This document shows positions 43,678 to 53,400 of a DNA stretch of 64,000 nucleotides, one piece after another. The notes under the pieces were generated by a model. It saw only the letters and a program-made list of their open reading frames with translations, had not been told where the DNA came from and searched no databases. How positions within the stretch are numbered: the first letter of the stretch is position 1; the number at the start of each line of letters is the position of its first letter. Source of the DNA: UBA7434 sp042090785. GTDB lineage: Bacteria > Pseudomonadota > Gammaproteobacteria > Pseudomonadales > UBA7434. A program made the position numbers and the translations under genes. Location of the stretch: contig JBELIP010000005.1 in the NCBI GenBank assembly GCA_042090785.1, forward strand, positions 1 through 64,000. Direction: 5' to 3'.

Positions 43678-45132
43678 TTAAGCGTTATAGGTCGAAGACG
43701 ATGTGTTACCACCGCGTCCAGTCCAGTTAGTATGAAAGAACTCGCCTCTAGGCTTATCGGTGCGCTCGTAAGTGTGCGCACCAAAATAATCGCGCTGAGC
43801 TTGCAGTAAATTGGCGGGTAAGCGCGCTGTACGATAGCCATCAAAGTAGTTAAGTGCAGCGGTTAAGCAGGGGGCGGGTACGCCGTTGCTCACCGCATTA
43901 ACGACAACATTTCTCCAGCCTTGCTGGGAGTTAACCACGGTATCTTTAAAGTAATCGTCTAATAATAAATTATTCAGCTCTGGGTTTTTATCAAACGCTT
44001 CTTTAATTTTGCCTAAGAAGGCCGAGCGAATAATACAGCCACCACGCCACATAAGTGCAATGCCGCCGTAGTTTAGGTTCCAGTCAAACTCTTTAGCAGC
44101 TTCGCGCATTAAAGTATAACCTTGAGCGTAAGAGACGATTTTTGCCGCGAGTACGGCTTGACGTAAATCTTCGATAAAGGCGGCTTTGTCACCTTCGAAC
44201 TGTTTAGTCGGGCCAGTAATAACTTTGGCGGCTTCTACGCGCTCTTCTTTTAATGCTGAGATGCAGCGAGCAAATACCGATTCTGCGATGAGTGTGAGTG
44301 GTACGCCAAGGTCAAGCGCAACAACGCCTGTCCATTTGCCTGTGCCCTTTTGGCCAGCGGTATCAAGAATGCTTTCTACCAGCGGTGAGCCGTCCTCGTC
44401 TTTGTAAGACAATATATCGCGAGTAATTTCTACTAAGTAGCTATCGAGCTCGGTAGTGTTCCATGCTTTAAAGACTTCGTGCATTTCATCGGCTGACATG
44501 CCCAGTACGTCTTTCATAATTTGGTAGGCTTCGCACAATAGCTGCATATCGCCATATTCGATACCGTTATGCACCATTTTGACAAAGTGGCCTGCGCCAT
44601 TTTCGCCAACATAATCACAGCATGGTGAACCATCGTCTACTTTTGCCGAGATGTCTTGGAAGATAGGTTTAACCGCTTGCCAAGCTTCGGCTGAACCGCC
44701 AGGCATGATAGACGGACCTTTTAACGCGCCTTCTTCGCCACCAGACACACCCGCGCCAACAAAGTGAATGCCTTGTTCGGCACAGTATTTCTCGCGTCGA
44801 ATGGTGTCGGGGAAATGCGTATTACCGCCATCAATAATGATGTCGCCTTTATCTAAAAGAGGTAGCAGTTGCTCGATAGTGGCATCTACGGGCGCGCCGG
44901 ATTTCACCATAATCATGATTTTACGCGGGGCCGCAAGTGACTGGACAAGCTCTTCTATGGAGTAGGCGCCACGAATGCTTTCGCCTTTTGCCCGGCCATT
45001 TATAAAATTCTCGACTTTATCGGTAGATCGGTTAAAAGCGGTAACGGTATATCCTTTGCTGGCCATGTTGAGGACAAGGTTTTCACCCATAACAGCAAGG
45101 CCAATTAAGCCAATATCAGAAAGCGTTTTCAT
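43678..45132 (-). CDS. gnd: 6-phosphogluconate dehydrogenase, decarboxylating
   Basis: A 484-residue enzyme. Start at ATG 45132 (MKTLSDIGLIGLAVMGENL), with GGAACT upstream; an open-frame extension of 18 codons lacks family similarity. NADP-binding GLAVMGENL, DGGNTHFPDT, the catalytic block GAGVSGGEEGALKGPSIMPGG and KMVHNGIEYGDMQLL are intact, and the C-terminal tail carries HTNWTGRGG. It oxidises 6-phosphogluconate to ribulose 5-phosphate with CO2 and NADPH. It is transcribed alone with its own terminator. Confidence 0.96.
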   Translation of the reverse strand: MKTLSDIGLIGLAVMGENLVLNMASKGYTVTAFNRSTDKVENFINGRAKGESIRGAYSIEELVQSLAAPRKIMIMVKSGAPVDATIEQLLPLLDKGDIIIDGGNTHFPDTIRREKYCAEQGIHFVGAGVSGGEEGALKGPSIMPGGSAEAWQAVKPIFQDISAKVDDGSPCCDYVGENGAGHFVKMVHNGIEYGDMQLLCEAYQIMKDVLGMSADEMHEVFKAWNTTELDSYLVEITRDILSYKDEDGSPLVESILDTAGQKGTGKWTGVVALDLGVPLTLIAESVFARCISALKEERVEAAKVITGPTKQFEGDKAAFIEDLRQAVLAAKIVSYAQGYTLMREAAKEFDWNLNYGGIALMWRGGCIIRSAFLGKIKEAFDKNPELNNLLLDDYFKDTVVNSQQGWRNVVVNAVSNGVPAPCLTAALNYFDGYRTARLPANLLQAQRDYFGAHTYERTDKPRGEFFHTNWTGRGGNTSSSTYNA

Positions 45133-45498
45133 AGAGTTCCAGTTTATTTTTTTGTAAATACGTTCGTAGTTATTTATGCCATTCAATCAAATCAATGCAT
45201 CATCTGCTGATTTGAATAGGATCTAAGCAATAACATCATGTCATTCGATTTTTCGAGGTGGCTGATGTCTGCGCGACATTCTAACCATTAATGTAAAACT
45301 TAACACCTCACAAATGATTAAGATCCATTTTCGCATAATATTGTCTTTTATGACACGGGCTTGTGCCGTCTTTGGTTGTCATGAGCTGCGCAACAAATAG
45401 CATTAATAATCCTTCTTGCCTGTTATGAATCAACGTCGAAATTGGTTATGCTGCACGGCAAAATTTGAATAGCCACGATTGTTTCAATAGGCCTAAAT
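45133..45498. other. 366-bp divergent intergenic region between gnd and cobO
   Basis: It must hold the promoters of both genes. A hairpin-forming segment at 45350-45382 (ATGACA with TGTCAT outside, ACGG with CCGT inside) lies about 115 bp before cobO. I looked for a cobalamin riboswitch B12 box and found none. No small gene is evident. Confidence 0.5.
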
Positions 45499-46149
45499 AT
45501 GAGTGAACAACCCGAGCCGAATGGTTCAAATACCGGCAATGCTGCTGACGAGCGTCGCGACAGCAAGCACAAGAAAGCAATGAAAAAGCAAAAAACCAGT
45601 GTGGATGCCAGTATTGCTGAAGCCAACATTGAGCGAGGCGTTGGTATTTTATTGACGGGTAATGGTAAAGGTAAGACCAGTTCGGCCTTTGGTATGGTGA
45701 TGCGAGCGCTAGGTTACGGTTATAAAGTAGGCGTTGTACAGTTTATTAAGGGCGAGCAATTATCGGGTGAAGAGCTGTATTTAAAACAGCATTGTCCCGA
45801 TGTGCAGTTTTATCAAATGGGCACTGGCTTTACTTGGGATACGCAAGATCGCAGTGCCGATATTGCTGCCGCGCAAAAAACATGGGCGGTTTGCAAAGCT
45901 TTATTAGCCGATGACAGTGTTTATTTAGTGGTGCTTGATGAGCTCACTTATATGTTGGCTTACGATTATTTAGACGAAGTGGAAGTCTTGGCTGCGTTAA
46001 GTAACCGTCCTGAACATCAAAGCTTGGTGGTGACGGGGCGCGGTGGGGGTGCCAATCTGCAAGCCATTATGGATACTGTTTCGGAAGTTAAAGACGTTAA
46101 GCATGCATTTAACGATGGTATTAAGGCGCGCAAAGGCGTTGATTATTAA
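45499..46149 (+). CDS. cobO: Cob(I)yrinic acid a,c-diamide adenosyltransferase
   Basis: A 216-residue CobA/CobO/BtuR-type adenosyltransferase. After a charged, probably disordered N-terminus of ~45 residues comes the P-loop GNGKGKTS (54-61), then VVQFIKGE, LVVLDELTYML and VVTGRGG. It attaches the 5'-deoxyadenosyl group to corrinoids. It heads a run with the B12 ABC importer, so imported cobalamin can be converted to coenzyme at once. Its stop overlaps the btuC start. Confidence 0.95.
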   Translation: MSEQPEPNGSNTGNAADERRDSKHKKAMKKQKTSVDASIAEANIERGVGILLTGNGKGKTSSAFGMVMRALGYGYKVGVVQFIKGEQLSGEELYLKQHCPDVQFYQMGTGFTWDTQDRSADIAAAQKTWAVCKALLADDSVYLVVLDELTYMLAYDYLDEVEVLAALSNRPEHQSLVVTGRGGGANLQAIMDTVSEVKDVKHAFNDGIKARKGVDY

Positions 46150-47351
46150 TGGCGTCGAGTGCGGATAATGCGTCAGTAAAGCAGCCACAGCAATTCTTGT
46201 CAGGTTCTGGCTCAAGTGCGAGCTCGGGCTTTGGCTTGGTGGGCTGGCTATTGTGTTTGCTGACCCCAGTCATGCTGTTGCTCGGGTTAAGTGTTGGCCC
46301 TGTGCCAATTAATAGCCAGCAGCTGTTGCATGTGCTGCCTTTTCTGTTTACTGATGCAGCCAACTTGGATCCGGCAATGGTTGGCTTGCATACAATTATT
46401 ACGGATATTCGTTTACCTCGAACCTTGTTAGCGTGGCTGGTGGGCGCTGGATTGGCAATATCTGGTGCGGCGATGCAAGGCTTATTTCGTAACCCTCTAG
46501 CGGACCCCTCTATTATTGGTGTTACCAGCGGTGCCTCGCTGGGCGCGAGTATTGCCGTTGTTATTATTGGTAGTGGCTTCTTAGGGGGTAGTGGCCTATC
46601 AGGGGCTAGTGGTCTATCAGAGGCTAGTGGCGTATCAGGAATGTTCGCTGATGTTGAGCAGTGGAGTGGTTTATCGGTGCTGGTAATGGGTGCTTTTATC
46701 GGCGGTTTGTTAGCGGCGCTGATGGTTTACCGATTATCAACCGGGTCGAGCGATGCTTTGTCCTCGAATCAAACATCAGTGGCAACCATGCTGCTAGTGG
46801 GTATTGCGATTACGGCATTGGCAGGCGCGGGGAATAGTTTGTTGGCTTATATGACCGACAATGAAACCATGCGTCGTATCAGTTTATGGAATATGGGTGG
46901 GCTTGATGCGGCCAGCGAGCTACGAGTAATACTGGCTGCCTGTATTGTTATACCCGCTGTGTTTTTATTAATGCGTTTTTCTCGACAACTCGACGTCATG
47001 TTGCTGGGCGAATCAGAAGCGCGGCATTTAGGCGTTGATGTTCAGCGTGTCAAATGGTCTTTGGTGGCGATTGTCGCTTTTGCCGTTGCTTCTTCGGTGG
47101 CGTTAGCCGGTGTTATTGGCTTTGTCGGTTTAGTGGTGCCGCATATGTTGCGGATGCTTATTGGTCCTGGTCATCGTCGTCTATTACCTTACTCGGCTAT
47201 GGCGGGTGGCTTGCTATTAGTAGCGGCCGATATTGTGGCGCGAATGGTTTTGTCACCGGCTGAAATGCCTGTAGGTGTTATCACCGCGTTATTGGGCGCG
47301 CCGCTATTTATTATTTTGCTTCGACAGCGTCGTGACTATGGTATGTATTAA
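46149..47351 (+). CDS. btuC: Vitamin B12 ABC transporter permease (FecCD family)
   Basis: A 400-residue permease with about 10 helices. TDIRLPRTLLAWLVGAGLAISGAAMQGLFRNPLADPSIIGVTSGASLGA is the FecCD family opening (positions about 75-123), and GFVGLVVPHMLRML is the coupling region near the C-terminus. A Gly/Ser-rich insert (residues 147-164, GSGLSG/ASGLSE/ASGVSG) comes from a triplicated 18-bp unit and lies in a loop. It starts inside the cobO stop (TTAATG). Confidence 0.92.
   Translation: MASSADNASVKQPQQFLSGSGSSASSGFGLVGWLLCLLTPVMLLLGLSVGPVPINSQQLLHVLPFLFTDAANLDPAMVGLHTIITDIRLPRTLLAWLVGAGLAISGAAMQGLFRNPLADPSIIGVTSGASLGASIAVVIIGSGFLGGSGLSGASGLSEASGVSGMFADVEQWSGLSVLVMGAFIGGLLAALMVYRLSTGSSDALSSNQTSVATMLLVGIAITALAGAGNSLLAYMTDNETMRRISLWNMGGLDAASELRVILAACIVIPAVFLLMRFSRQLDVMLLGESEARHLGVDVQRVKWSLVAIVAFAVASSVALAGVIGFVGLVVPHMLRMLIGPGHRRLLPYSAMAGGLLLVAADIVARMVLSPAEMPVGVITALLGAPLFIILLRQRRDYGMY
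46587..46640 (+). repeat. Three 18-bp tandem repeats inside btuC
   Basis: Units 46587-46604, 46605-46622 and 46623-46640 encode GSGLSG, ASGLSE and ASGVSG. In frame and imperfect, consistent with slippage expansion of a membrane-protein loop. Confidence 0.85.
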
Positions 47352-47352
47352 T

Positions 47353-48177
47353 ATGATGCAGAATCAGCATAGCCAACAAGGCCAAGAGAACCGAATAATA
47401 TTTAATGCCGTATCGCTAAACCGAGACGGTGTTGCCGTGTTAGATAATATTAGTCTGGCGTTACCGGCAGGGAAAATAACCGCACTGCTAGGCCCCAATG
47501 GTGCAGGTAAAACATCATTGCTGCATTGCGCCAGTAGTGTAATGGCTTGTAGCCGTGGCAGTGTGTTGCTTGATGGTGTTGATGTTCGGTCTTTTACAGC
47601 ACAGGAATTCGCGCAAAGGGTTGCCGTATTGCCGCAGCAATCGGGGCTTAATTTTCCATTTACTGTTGAAGATGTTGTGGCTATGGGGCGCTACCCGCAT
47701 AGTGATGGGCAGCTTTGTGACCAAGCCATTGTTCATCATTTAATGGATCTTTTGCATATTCGTGATTTGGCTCAACGACCTTATACCGCTTTATCGGGGG
47801 GTGAAAAACAGCGCGCCCAATTAGGTAGAGTGTTAAGCCAATTAATATGTAATTCGCAATTGGATGTTTATGAAAACAGTGTTTTATTGTTAGATGAACC
47901 TATTGCCGCCCTAGATATGCCGCATCAAACCTTGTTGATGAATTTATTACAACAGTTGGCGGCTAAAGGCTTAACGGTGTTAATTGTTTTGCATGACGTT
48001 AATTTAGCAGCAGCCTATGCCGACAAAATTGCCTTGTTAAAAGCGGGTCGCTTGTTGGCCTTTGATGGCGTGGCTGAGGTGATAACCGAAGCGATGATTA
48101 AACAGGTTTACGGTGTGAAAGTTGATATTATTACTCATCCTAAAACAGCAAAACCATTAGTCATACGTGAGGCCTAG
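47353..48177 (+). CDS. btuD: Vitamin B12 ABC transporter ATP-binding protein
   Basis: A 274-residue ATPase starting at ATG 47353 (or 47356), just after the btuC stop; the open frame extends back into btuC but without family similarity. Walker A GPNGAGKTS, Q-loop LPQQSG, signature LSGGEKQRAQLGRVL, Walker B VLLLDEPIAALD and H-loop VLHDVN are complete. FecE/HmuV/BtuD-like. It energises import through BtuC. Confidence 0.92.
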   Translation: MMQNQHSQQGQENRIIFNAVSLNRDGVAVLDNISLALPAGKITALLGPNGAGKTSLLHCASSVMACSRGSVLLDGVDVRSFTAQEFAQRVAVLPQQSGLNFPFTVEDVVAMGRYPHSDGQLCDQAIVHHLMDLLHIRDLAQRPYTALSGGEKQRAQLGRVLSQLICNSQLDVYENSVLLLDEPIAALDMPHQTLLMNLLQQLAAKGLTVLIVLHDVNLAAAYADKIALLKAGRLLAFDGVAEVITEAMIKQVYGVKVDIITHPKTAKPLVIREA

Positions 48178-48180
48178 CCA

Positions 48181-49089
48181 GTGATGTTAATTAAACGGCT
48201 GGCAATATTTTTTTATAGTGTATTCATTACTCATGCGGTGTTGGCTGAAATAACCGTTGTTGATGATATGGCTGTATCGATAAATTTATTGGTACCCGCT
48301 AAGCGCTTAGTAGTGTTAGGCCCCAACTTAGTTGAGAGTCTTTATGCGATAGGTGCGGGCGATTATATTTTAGCTGTGTCTGAGTATTCCAATTATCCCG
48401 AGGCAGCTACAGCTATCCCACGCGTGGCTTCTCACAATATTATTAATTATGAAAGAATTGTCAGTTTAGCGCCGGATTTAGTCATGGTTTGGCAGTCAGG
48501 TTTTGGTGTCGAAGCTATTACTAAGCTGCGCTCGCTGGGTTTAAAGGTTTATGCCTCTGAACCCAGTACATTAGGCGATATTGACGAGTTGTTGCGAGAT
48601 ATGGGGCATTTAACTGGCTTGCACCAAGAGGCAGAGTTGGCGAGTGTTGTTTATCGTCAAACCTTGAATCAATTGCAAGCAAATTACAGTCATAAAAAAA
48701 AGGTAGCGGTTTTTTATCAAGTCTGGCAAGAGCCTTTACAAACATTGAATGGTGATCATGTTATGAATGCTGCCATTGAATTATGCGGGGGTGAAAACGT
48801 ATTTGCAGCCTTACCAGAAATCGCACCAAGGGTAAGTGTTGAGTCGGTGATTGCGGCTAACCCTGAAGTTATTTTTAGTAGTGGATCGAATAAGCAAGAC
48901 AGGGGTGAGTTAGCGCATTGGCAACGTTGGCCGATGATTGCTGCGGTAAAAAATAAGCAAGTGAGTTATTTGCAAACCGATAGCTTAGTACGTCACGCAC
49001 CTAGAATTTTAGAGGGCGCACAGCAGTTATGTGAATTGTTAGAGAAAAGTCGTGTAACGAAAAAGGATAGGGTGGCTGTAAGTGACTAA
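48181..49089 (+). CDS. btuF: Periplasmic corrinoid-binding protein (BtuF-like)
   Basis: About 302 residues with a signal peptide (KRLAIFFYSVF...VLAEI, roughly residues 1-22). GTG 48181 and ATG 48184 are both possible starts; GAGG lies upstream. RLVVLGPNLVESLYAIGAGD and APDLVMVWQSG are features of class III periplasmic binding proteins for B12, haem or siderophores. The partner genes (cobO, btuCD) favour cobalamin. No BtuB receptor is in the window; haem or another chelate is less likely. Confidence 0.85.
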   Translation: MMLIKRLAIFFYSVFITHAVLAEITVVDDMAVSINLLVPAKRLVVLGPNLVESLYAIGAGDYILAVSEYSNYPEAATAIPRVASHNIINYERIVSLAPDLVMVWQSGFGVEAITKLRSLGLKVYASEPSTLGDIDELLRDMGHLTGLHQEAELASVVYRQTLNQLQANYSHKKKVAVFYQVWQEPLQTLNGDHVMNAAIELCGGENVFAALPEIAPRVSVESVIAANPEVIFSSGSNKQDRGELAHWQRWPMIAAVKNKQVSYLQTDSLVRHAPRILEGAQQLCELLEKSRVTKKDRVAVSD

Positions 49090-50197
49090 AGAAAAAGATA
49101 GCCATCAAGATAGCCATAATGATACCTATGACGACGATAATCGTGGAAACTTAATATTATCGTTAGATGAGGATGTTGCTGAGGCTGCACCGCCAACAAT
49201 AGAAGAGCACCCTTACCAGCAGCTAACACCTGATGTGGTCATTGATGCGGTTGAGTCTACAGGTCGGTTATCGGATGCACGTATTTTAGCGTTAAACAGC
49301 TATGAAAACCGTGTTTATCAAGTAGGTATTGATCAAGGCGAGCCTGTTATTGTTAAGTTTTATCGTCCTGATCGATGGACGGTAGCGCAAATTATTGAGG
49401 AGCATGAGTTTACGCAAAAGCTTTATGACTTAGATATTCCGGTAGTGCCACCGTTAGAGATTCAAGAAGGTGCTACACCGACATTAGCTCAGTTCAAGGG
49501 TTTTCATTTTTCGATTTATCCACGCCAAGGCGGCAGAGCACCCGAGTTAGATAATCTTGATCATCTCTACCAGTTAGGTCAGTTTATTGGTCGAATTCAT
49601 GCGGTGGGGGCGAGTTATCCTTTTAAGCATCGTATTCATTTGCGGGTTAACGCGTTTGGTCATAGCAGCGTAGCGTATTTGTTAGATAACGGCTTTATAC
49701 CTAATGAATTGCGTGCTGCTTATGAATCGATTTCGCAAGAGTTGTTGTTAGCTATTGAAGGTTTTGATCTTGAGTCGGCTGCTTTTACAGCAATCAGTTT
49801 GCACGGTGATTGTCATCCCGGCAATGTGTTATGGCGAGATGATAGGCCACATTTTGTCGATTTTGATGATGCAATGACAGGGCCGGCGATTCAGGATTTA
49901 TGGATGTTATTGTCGGGTGATAGCGCCAATAAACAGCGGCAATTAAGCGAAATTATTGAGGGTTATGAGCAGTTTTATCCCTTTAATACGGCGGAGCTGC
50001 GTTTGATCGAGCCGCTACGTGCATTACGGGTGCTTAACTACAGTGCCTGGCTAGCAAAACGCTGGCATGACCCTGCTTTTCCGTCGAGTTTTCCATGGTT
50101 TAATACCGAGCGTTATTGGTCTGAGCACGTATTAGAATTAAAAGAATTAGTGTCTTCATTAGCCGAGCCGGTATTGAGTTTACCGGACCCATCTTAG
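49082..50197 (+). CDS. srkA: Stress response kinase A (YihE/SrkA)
   Basis: A 371-residue protein kinase of the choline-kinase-like fold; GTG 49082 overlaps the btuF end by 8 bp. LNSYENRVYQVG begins the conserved part near residue 70, VKFYRPDRWT..QIIEEHEF supplies the ATP Lys and Glu, LHGDCHPGNVLW is the catalytic loop and FVDFDDA the metal site. E. coli SrkA (328 residues) protects against programmed death in stress. Here there is an extra, very acidic ~45-residue N-terminus of unknown value; an internal start cannot be excluded. Confidence 0.92.
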   Translation: MTKEKDSHQDSHNDTYDDDNRGNLILSLDEDVAEAAPPTIEEHPYQQLTPDVVIDAVESTGRLSDARILALNSYENRVYQVGIDQGEPVIVKFYRPDRWTVAQIIEEHEFTQKLYDLDIPVVPPLEIQEGATPTLAQFKGFHFSIYPRQGGRAPELDNLDHLYQLGQFIGRIHAVGASYPFKHRIHLRVNAFGHSSVAYLLDNGFIPNELRAAYESISQELLLAIEGFDLESAAFTAISLHGDCHPGNVLWRDDRPHFVDFDDAMTGPAIQDLWMLLSGDSANKQRQLSEIIEGYEQFYPFNTAELRLIEPLRALRVLNYSAWLAKRWHDPAFPSSFPWFNTERYWSEHVLELKELVSSLAEPVLSLPDPS

Positions 50198-50428
50198 CCC
50201 AGCTTTTGAGGGCTTGTTTGTTGGTCATTCACCTTATTTAGATGGCACTCTAACTTGTCGATATGGCTGTCGAGCCGAGGTCATGTACACTCTAATGGTT
50301 AATATTCGGCCACAAGTTCGTCGGCCTACCTGCAGATTATTACATTTTTTTAATGTTTCTTGCGGTCATACTTAACTACTGTGGCCAATGCTACGGGTTA
50401 TCCTTGCCTAAGAAAATAATAAGAGGTT

Positions 50429-53400
50429 ATGTCAATCGATATGAGTTATGTATTCGAGCACTTTAAACAGGTTTTTACTCTTATAGCGCTATTTCTTACT
50501 CGCGTTATATGTCTTCGCAAAACCAGTGTATTGGCAGTTACCGCTGTTATGTTACTTCCGCTTAATTTGTTTGCTGGTAGCACGCGTATACAAGTGGTTG
50601 CGCATATTCCTGAAGTGCCGGCCGAGCCGCAACTGCTTTCAGCCACCGCAACGGCTAGCTCTCAAGAAGTGGGTCAGTCCTCTTGTTGTGCTGCATCGTT
50701 AGCGGTTGATGGCAATATCAATTCGCGCTGGGGATCATTATTTAATAATTCCGAATGGCTTGCTCTCGATTTAGGCGCTAGCTATTCAGTATCCAAAGTG
50801 ATTATTAAGTGGGAGGCAGCGAATGCTTCTATCTACCAAATTCAAGGCTCTGCTGATAACAGCAATTGGACGACTTTATCTACCCAAACGGGTGGTGTGT
50901 TTGGCGCTCGGACTGATACTGTCAATATAACAGGCAGCTACCGTCATATCCGTATGCTTGGTCAGGCTAGAAGTAGCGCTTATGGCTATTCAATTTATGA
51001 AATGGAAGTGTATGGTTTGCCTGCAGCGGATGAAGACGGCGATGGCATCGACGATAGTGTAGATCAATGTCCACAAACGCCACCAGGCAGCAATGTTAAC
51101 TCACAAGGCTGTGCCACGGTAGATAGCGATAATGATGGCATTCTTGATAGCCAAGATTTATGTCCAAATACACCGGCCAACACGGCTGTTGATGGTACCG
51201 GTTGTGAAATTGTTATTCCGGTTAACGAGGTTACATCGGTTAACGATATCTTGGTTGCGGGTGCCGGTGCTGACCAGCCAGGCTATGCACTTTATATCTT
51301 TGATAATGACCCGATTGGGCAGGGCGTGAGTAATTGTAATGGCGGCTGTGCAACAAATTGGCCGCCGGTATTAGTGACTGATGGTATTGCCTCGGGCGTG
51401 AGTGATTTGAGCACCATTACGCGCAACGATGGCTCACTACAAGCTGCTCATGAAGGCAGACCACTGTACTACTTTATTGGTGACTCAGCTGCTGGGCAAA
51501 CCAATGGTGATGGTGCGGGTGGTGTATGGCACACAGTCGCTTATACACAGGCTTACGCCGCACTGTTTGATGAAACAACCGTGCTAGAACCGGTTGCTTC
51601 GTTTGTCAGAGCCGATGGCGTTGTGGTTACACGTTTTGGTGATCGCGGTCGCGATCGTCACGCTAAAGATATTGGTTATTATGGTGGTACTAACTACGAT
51701 CACTATGATCATTACCTAGCGCATTATTGGGAATACCGAACGGCTCGCATTCAATTTGAAGATCATGTGCCTAATGGTCAAAGCTTAATAAGAGCTACCT
51801 ATGTCACTGAAAATCGTTTAGGCGCAAAAGAGTTCCGTGTTTGGTTCCATGGACAAACCACCACGGGTCAGTTCCACTTTAATCCCACGGCCGTCGAAAT
51901 TGATAGCGGTACTTTTGATAACAACTTAGTCAAAACGAGTTCGTCGGGTAACCAGTATAAATATACGGTTGATATTACCGAGCGTTGGAAAAACGTAGCC
52001 ACCTTTAATGAGCCTTTACAGGTTGGCATGAATATGGAATTCGAGATAAGTCAGTTCTTGGTGAACCCACCTGCTGGCGCGCGAGTTAATTACTACGGTA
52101 CTTCTTATGTTTATGTGATTGGCACACCCGGTCTTGCCCCATTTGAGTGGCAACGTGGTGTGTATAACCATTTAGGTGTTAACGATGGTACGCCGATTCC
52201 TGCTAAAGGCTTATTGGGTGGCGATACTACATTGGGTTACAACTACAGCGAAGAGCCTGCTGGTCGCTTTATGCAAATAGCAACCAACTTAAGCCCTGGT
52301 AATGCGCAAACGTTTGTTAGAGGCCGACGTGTCCATCACACCAACTTTATAAATGGTAGTCACGATGAGCGCAACGATAACCCTATCTGGTCACAGCAGG
52401 TTGGCAAAGCGGGTAATCATTATATCAATCCTTCTTGTGCGGGTTGTCACGTCCGTAATGGTAAGGGCTTAGTCGCTGATGTGGGTGGCAGCTTAGATAA
52501 ATGGGTATTTAAAGTCGGTGATGCTAACGGCAATCCTGACCCAGCTATTGGTAGTGTGTTGCAAATAAATCAAATAAATAGTGGCGCTTCAGAAGGTAAC
52601 GTTACGCTTGGCCCATGGACTGATTTGGCCAATGGTTTACGTAAACCGAACTATGTATTTAGTAACGGAACGCCAGCGCGTTTTTCTGCGCGAATTGCAC
52701 CTCAACTGGTTGGCTTAGGTTTACTCGAAGCTATTCCTGAAGCGGAAATACTGGAATGGGAAGATGCGAATGATGCGAACAATGATGGTATATCTGGGCG
52801 TGCAGCGTTGATTGATGATCCTGTTACTGGCGAAACCCGTCTGGGCCGATTTGGTTATAAAGCGGCGACGACTTCAGTTAAGCATCAAGCAGCAGCAGCG
52901 TTTAATACCGATGTGGGCGTAATGACGAGTATTTTCCCTGCGCCGGATTGTGGTTCGCAGCAGACGAATTGTGGAGCGGCTGGCCAAGAGTTGGCAGACG
53001 ATCAATTGGATGACCTAACTAAATACATTAGCTTGCTCGGTGTTGGCGCGCGTCGTGATTATGCAGAAACTGCCGGTGAAAATGTATTTGAAAACATTGG
53101 TTGTCAAAGCTGTCACCGCGACACTTATACAACGAGCGAGTACCATCCGCTAGCCGAGTTACGTAGCCAAACCATTCATCCTTACACCGATATGCTATTG
53201 CATGATATGGGTCCTGGACTGGCCGATAACTTAGGTGAAGGCAGTGCTAACGGTGCCGAATGGCGAACCGCGCCACTGTGGGGTTTAGGTCTTGCGCGTC
53301 AAGTGATGTTGGGTGACGCTAAAGCTAACGATTCGGTTACGCAGCCTATAGACCCTAACAATGTTAATCGTATTGGTTATTTACACGATGGTCGCGCACG

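Noticed and set aside
45187..45498. Cobalamin riboswitch before the cobO-btuCDF genes
   Set aside because: The context invites one, but I find no B12 box or the usual conserved core; the hairpin at 45350-45382 alone is not enough.
47275..47352. Upstream extension of btuD
   Set aside because: The extra 26 codons overlap the btuC 3' end and do not resemble an ABC ATPase N-terminus; ATG 47353 fits better.
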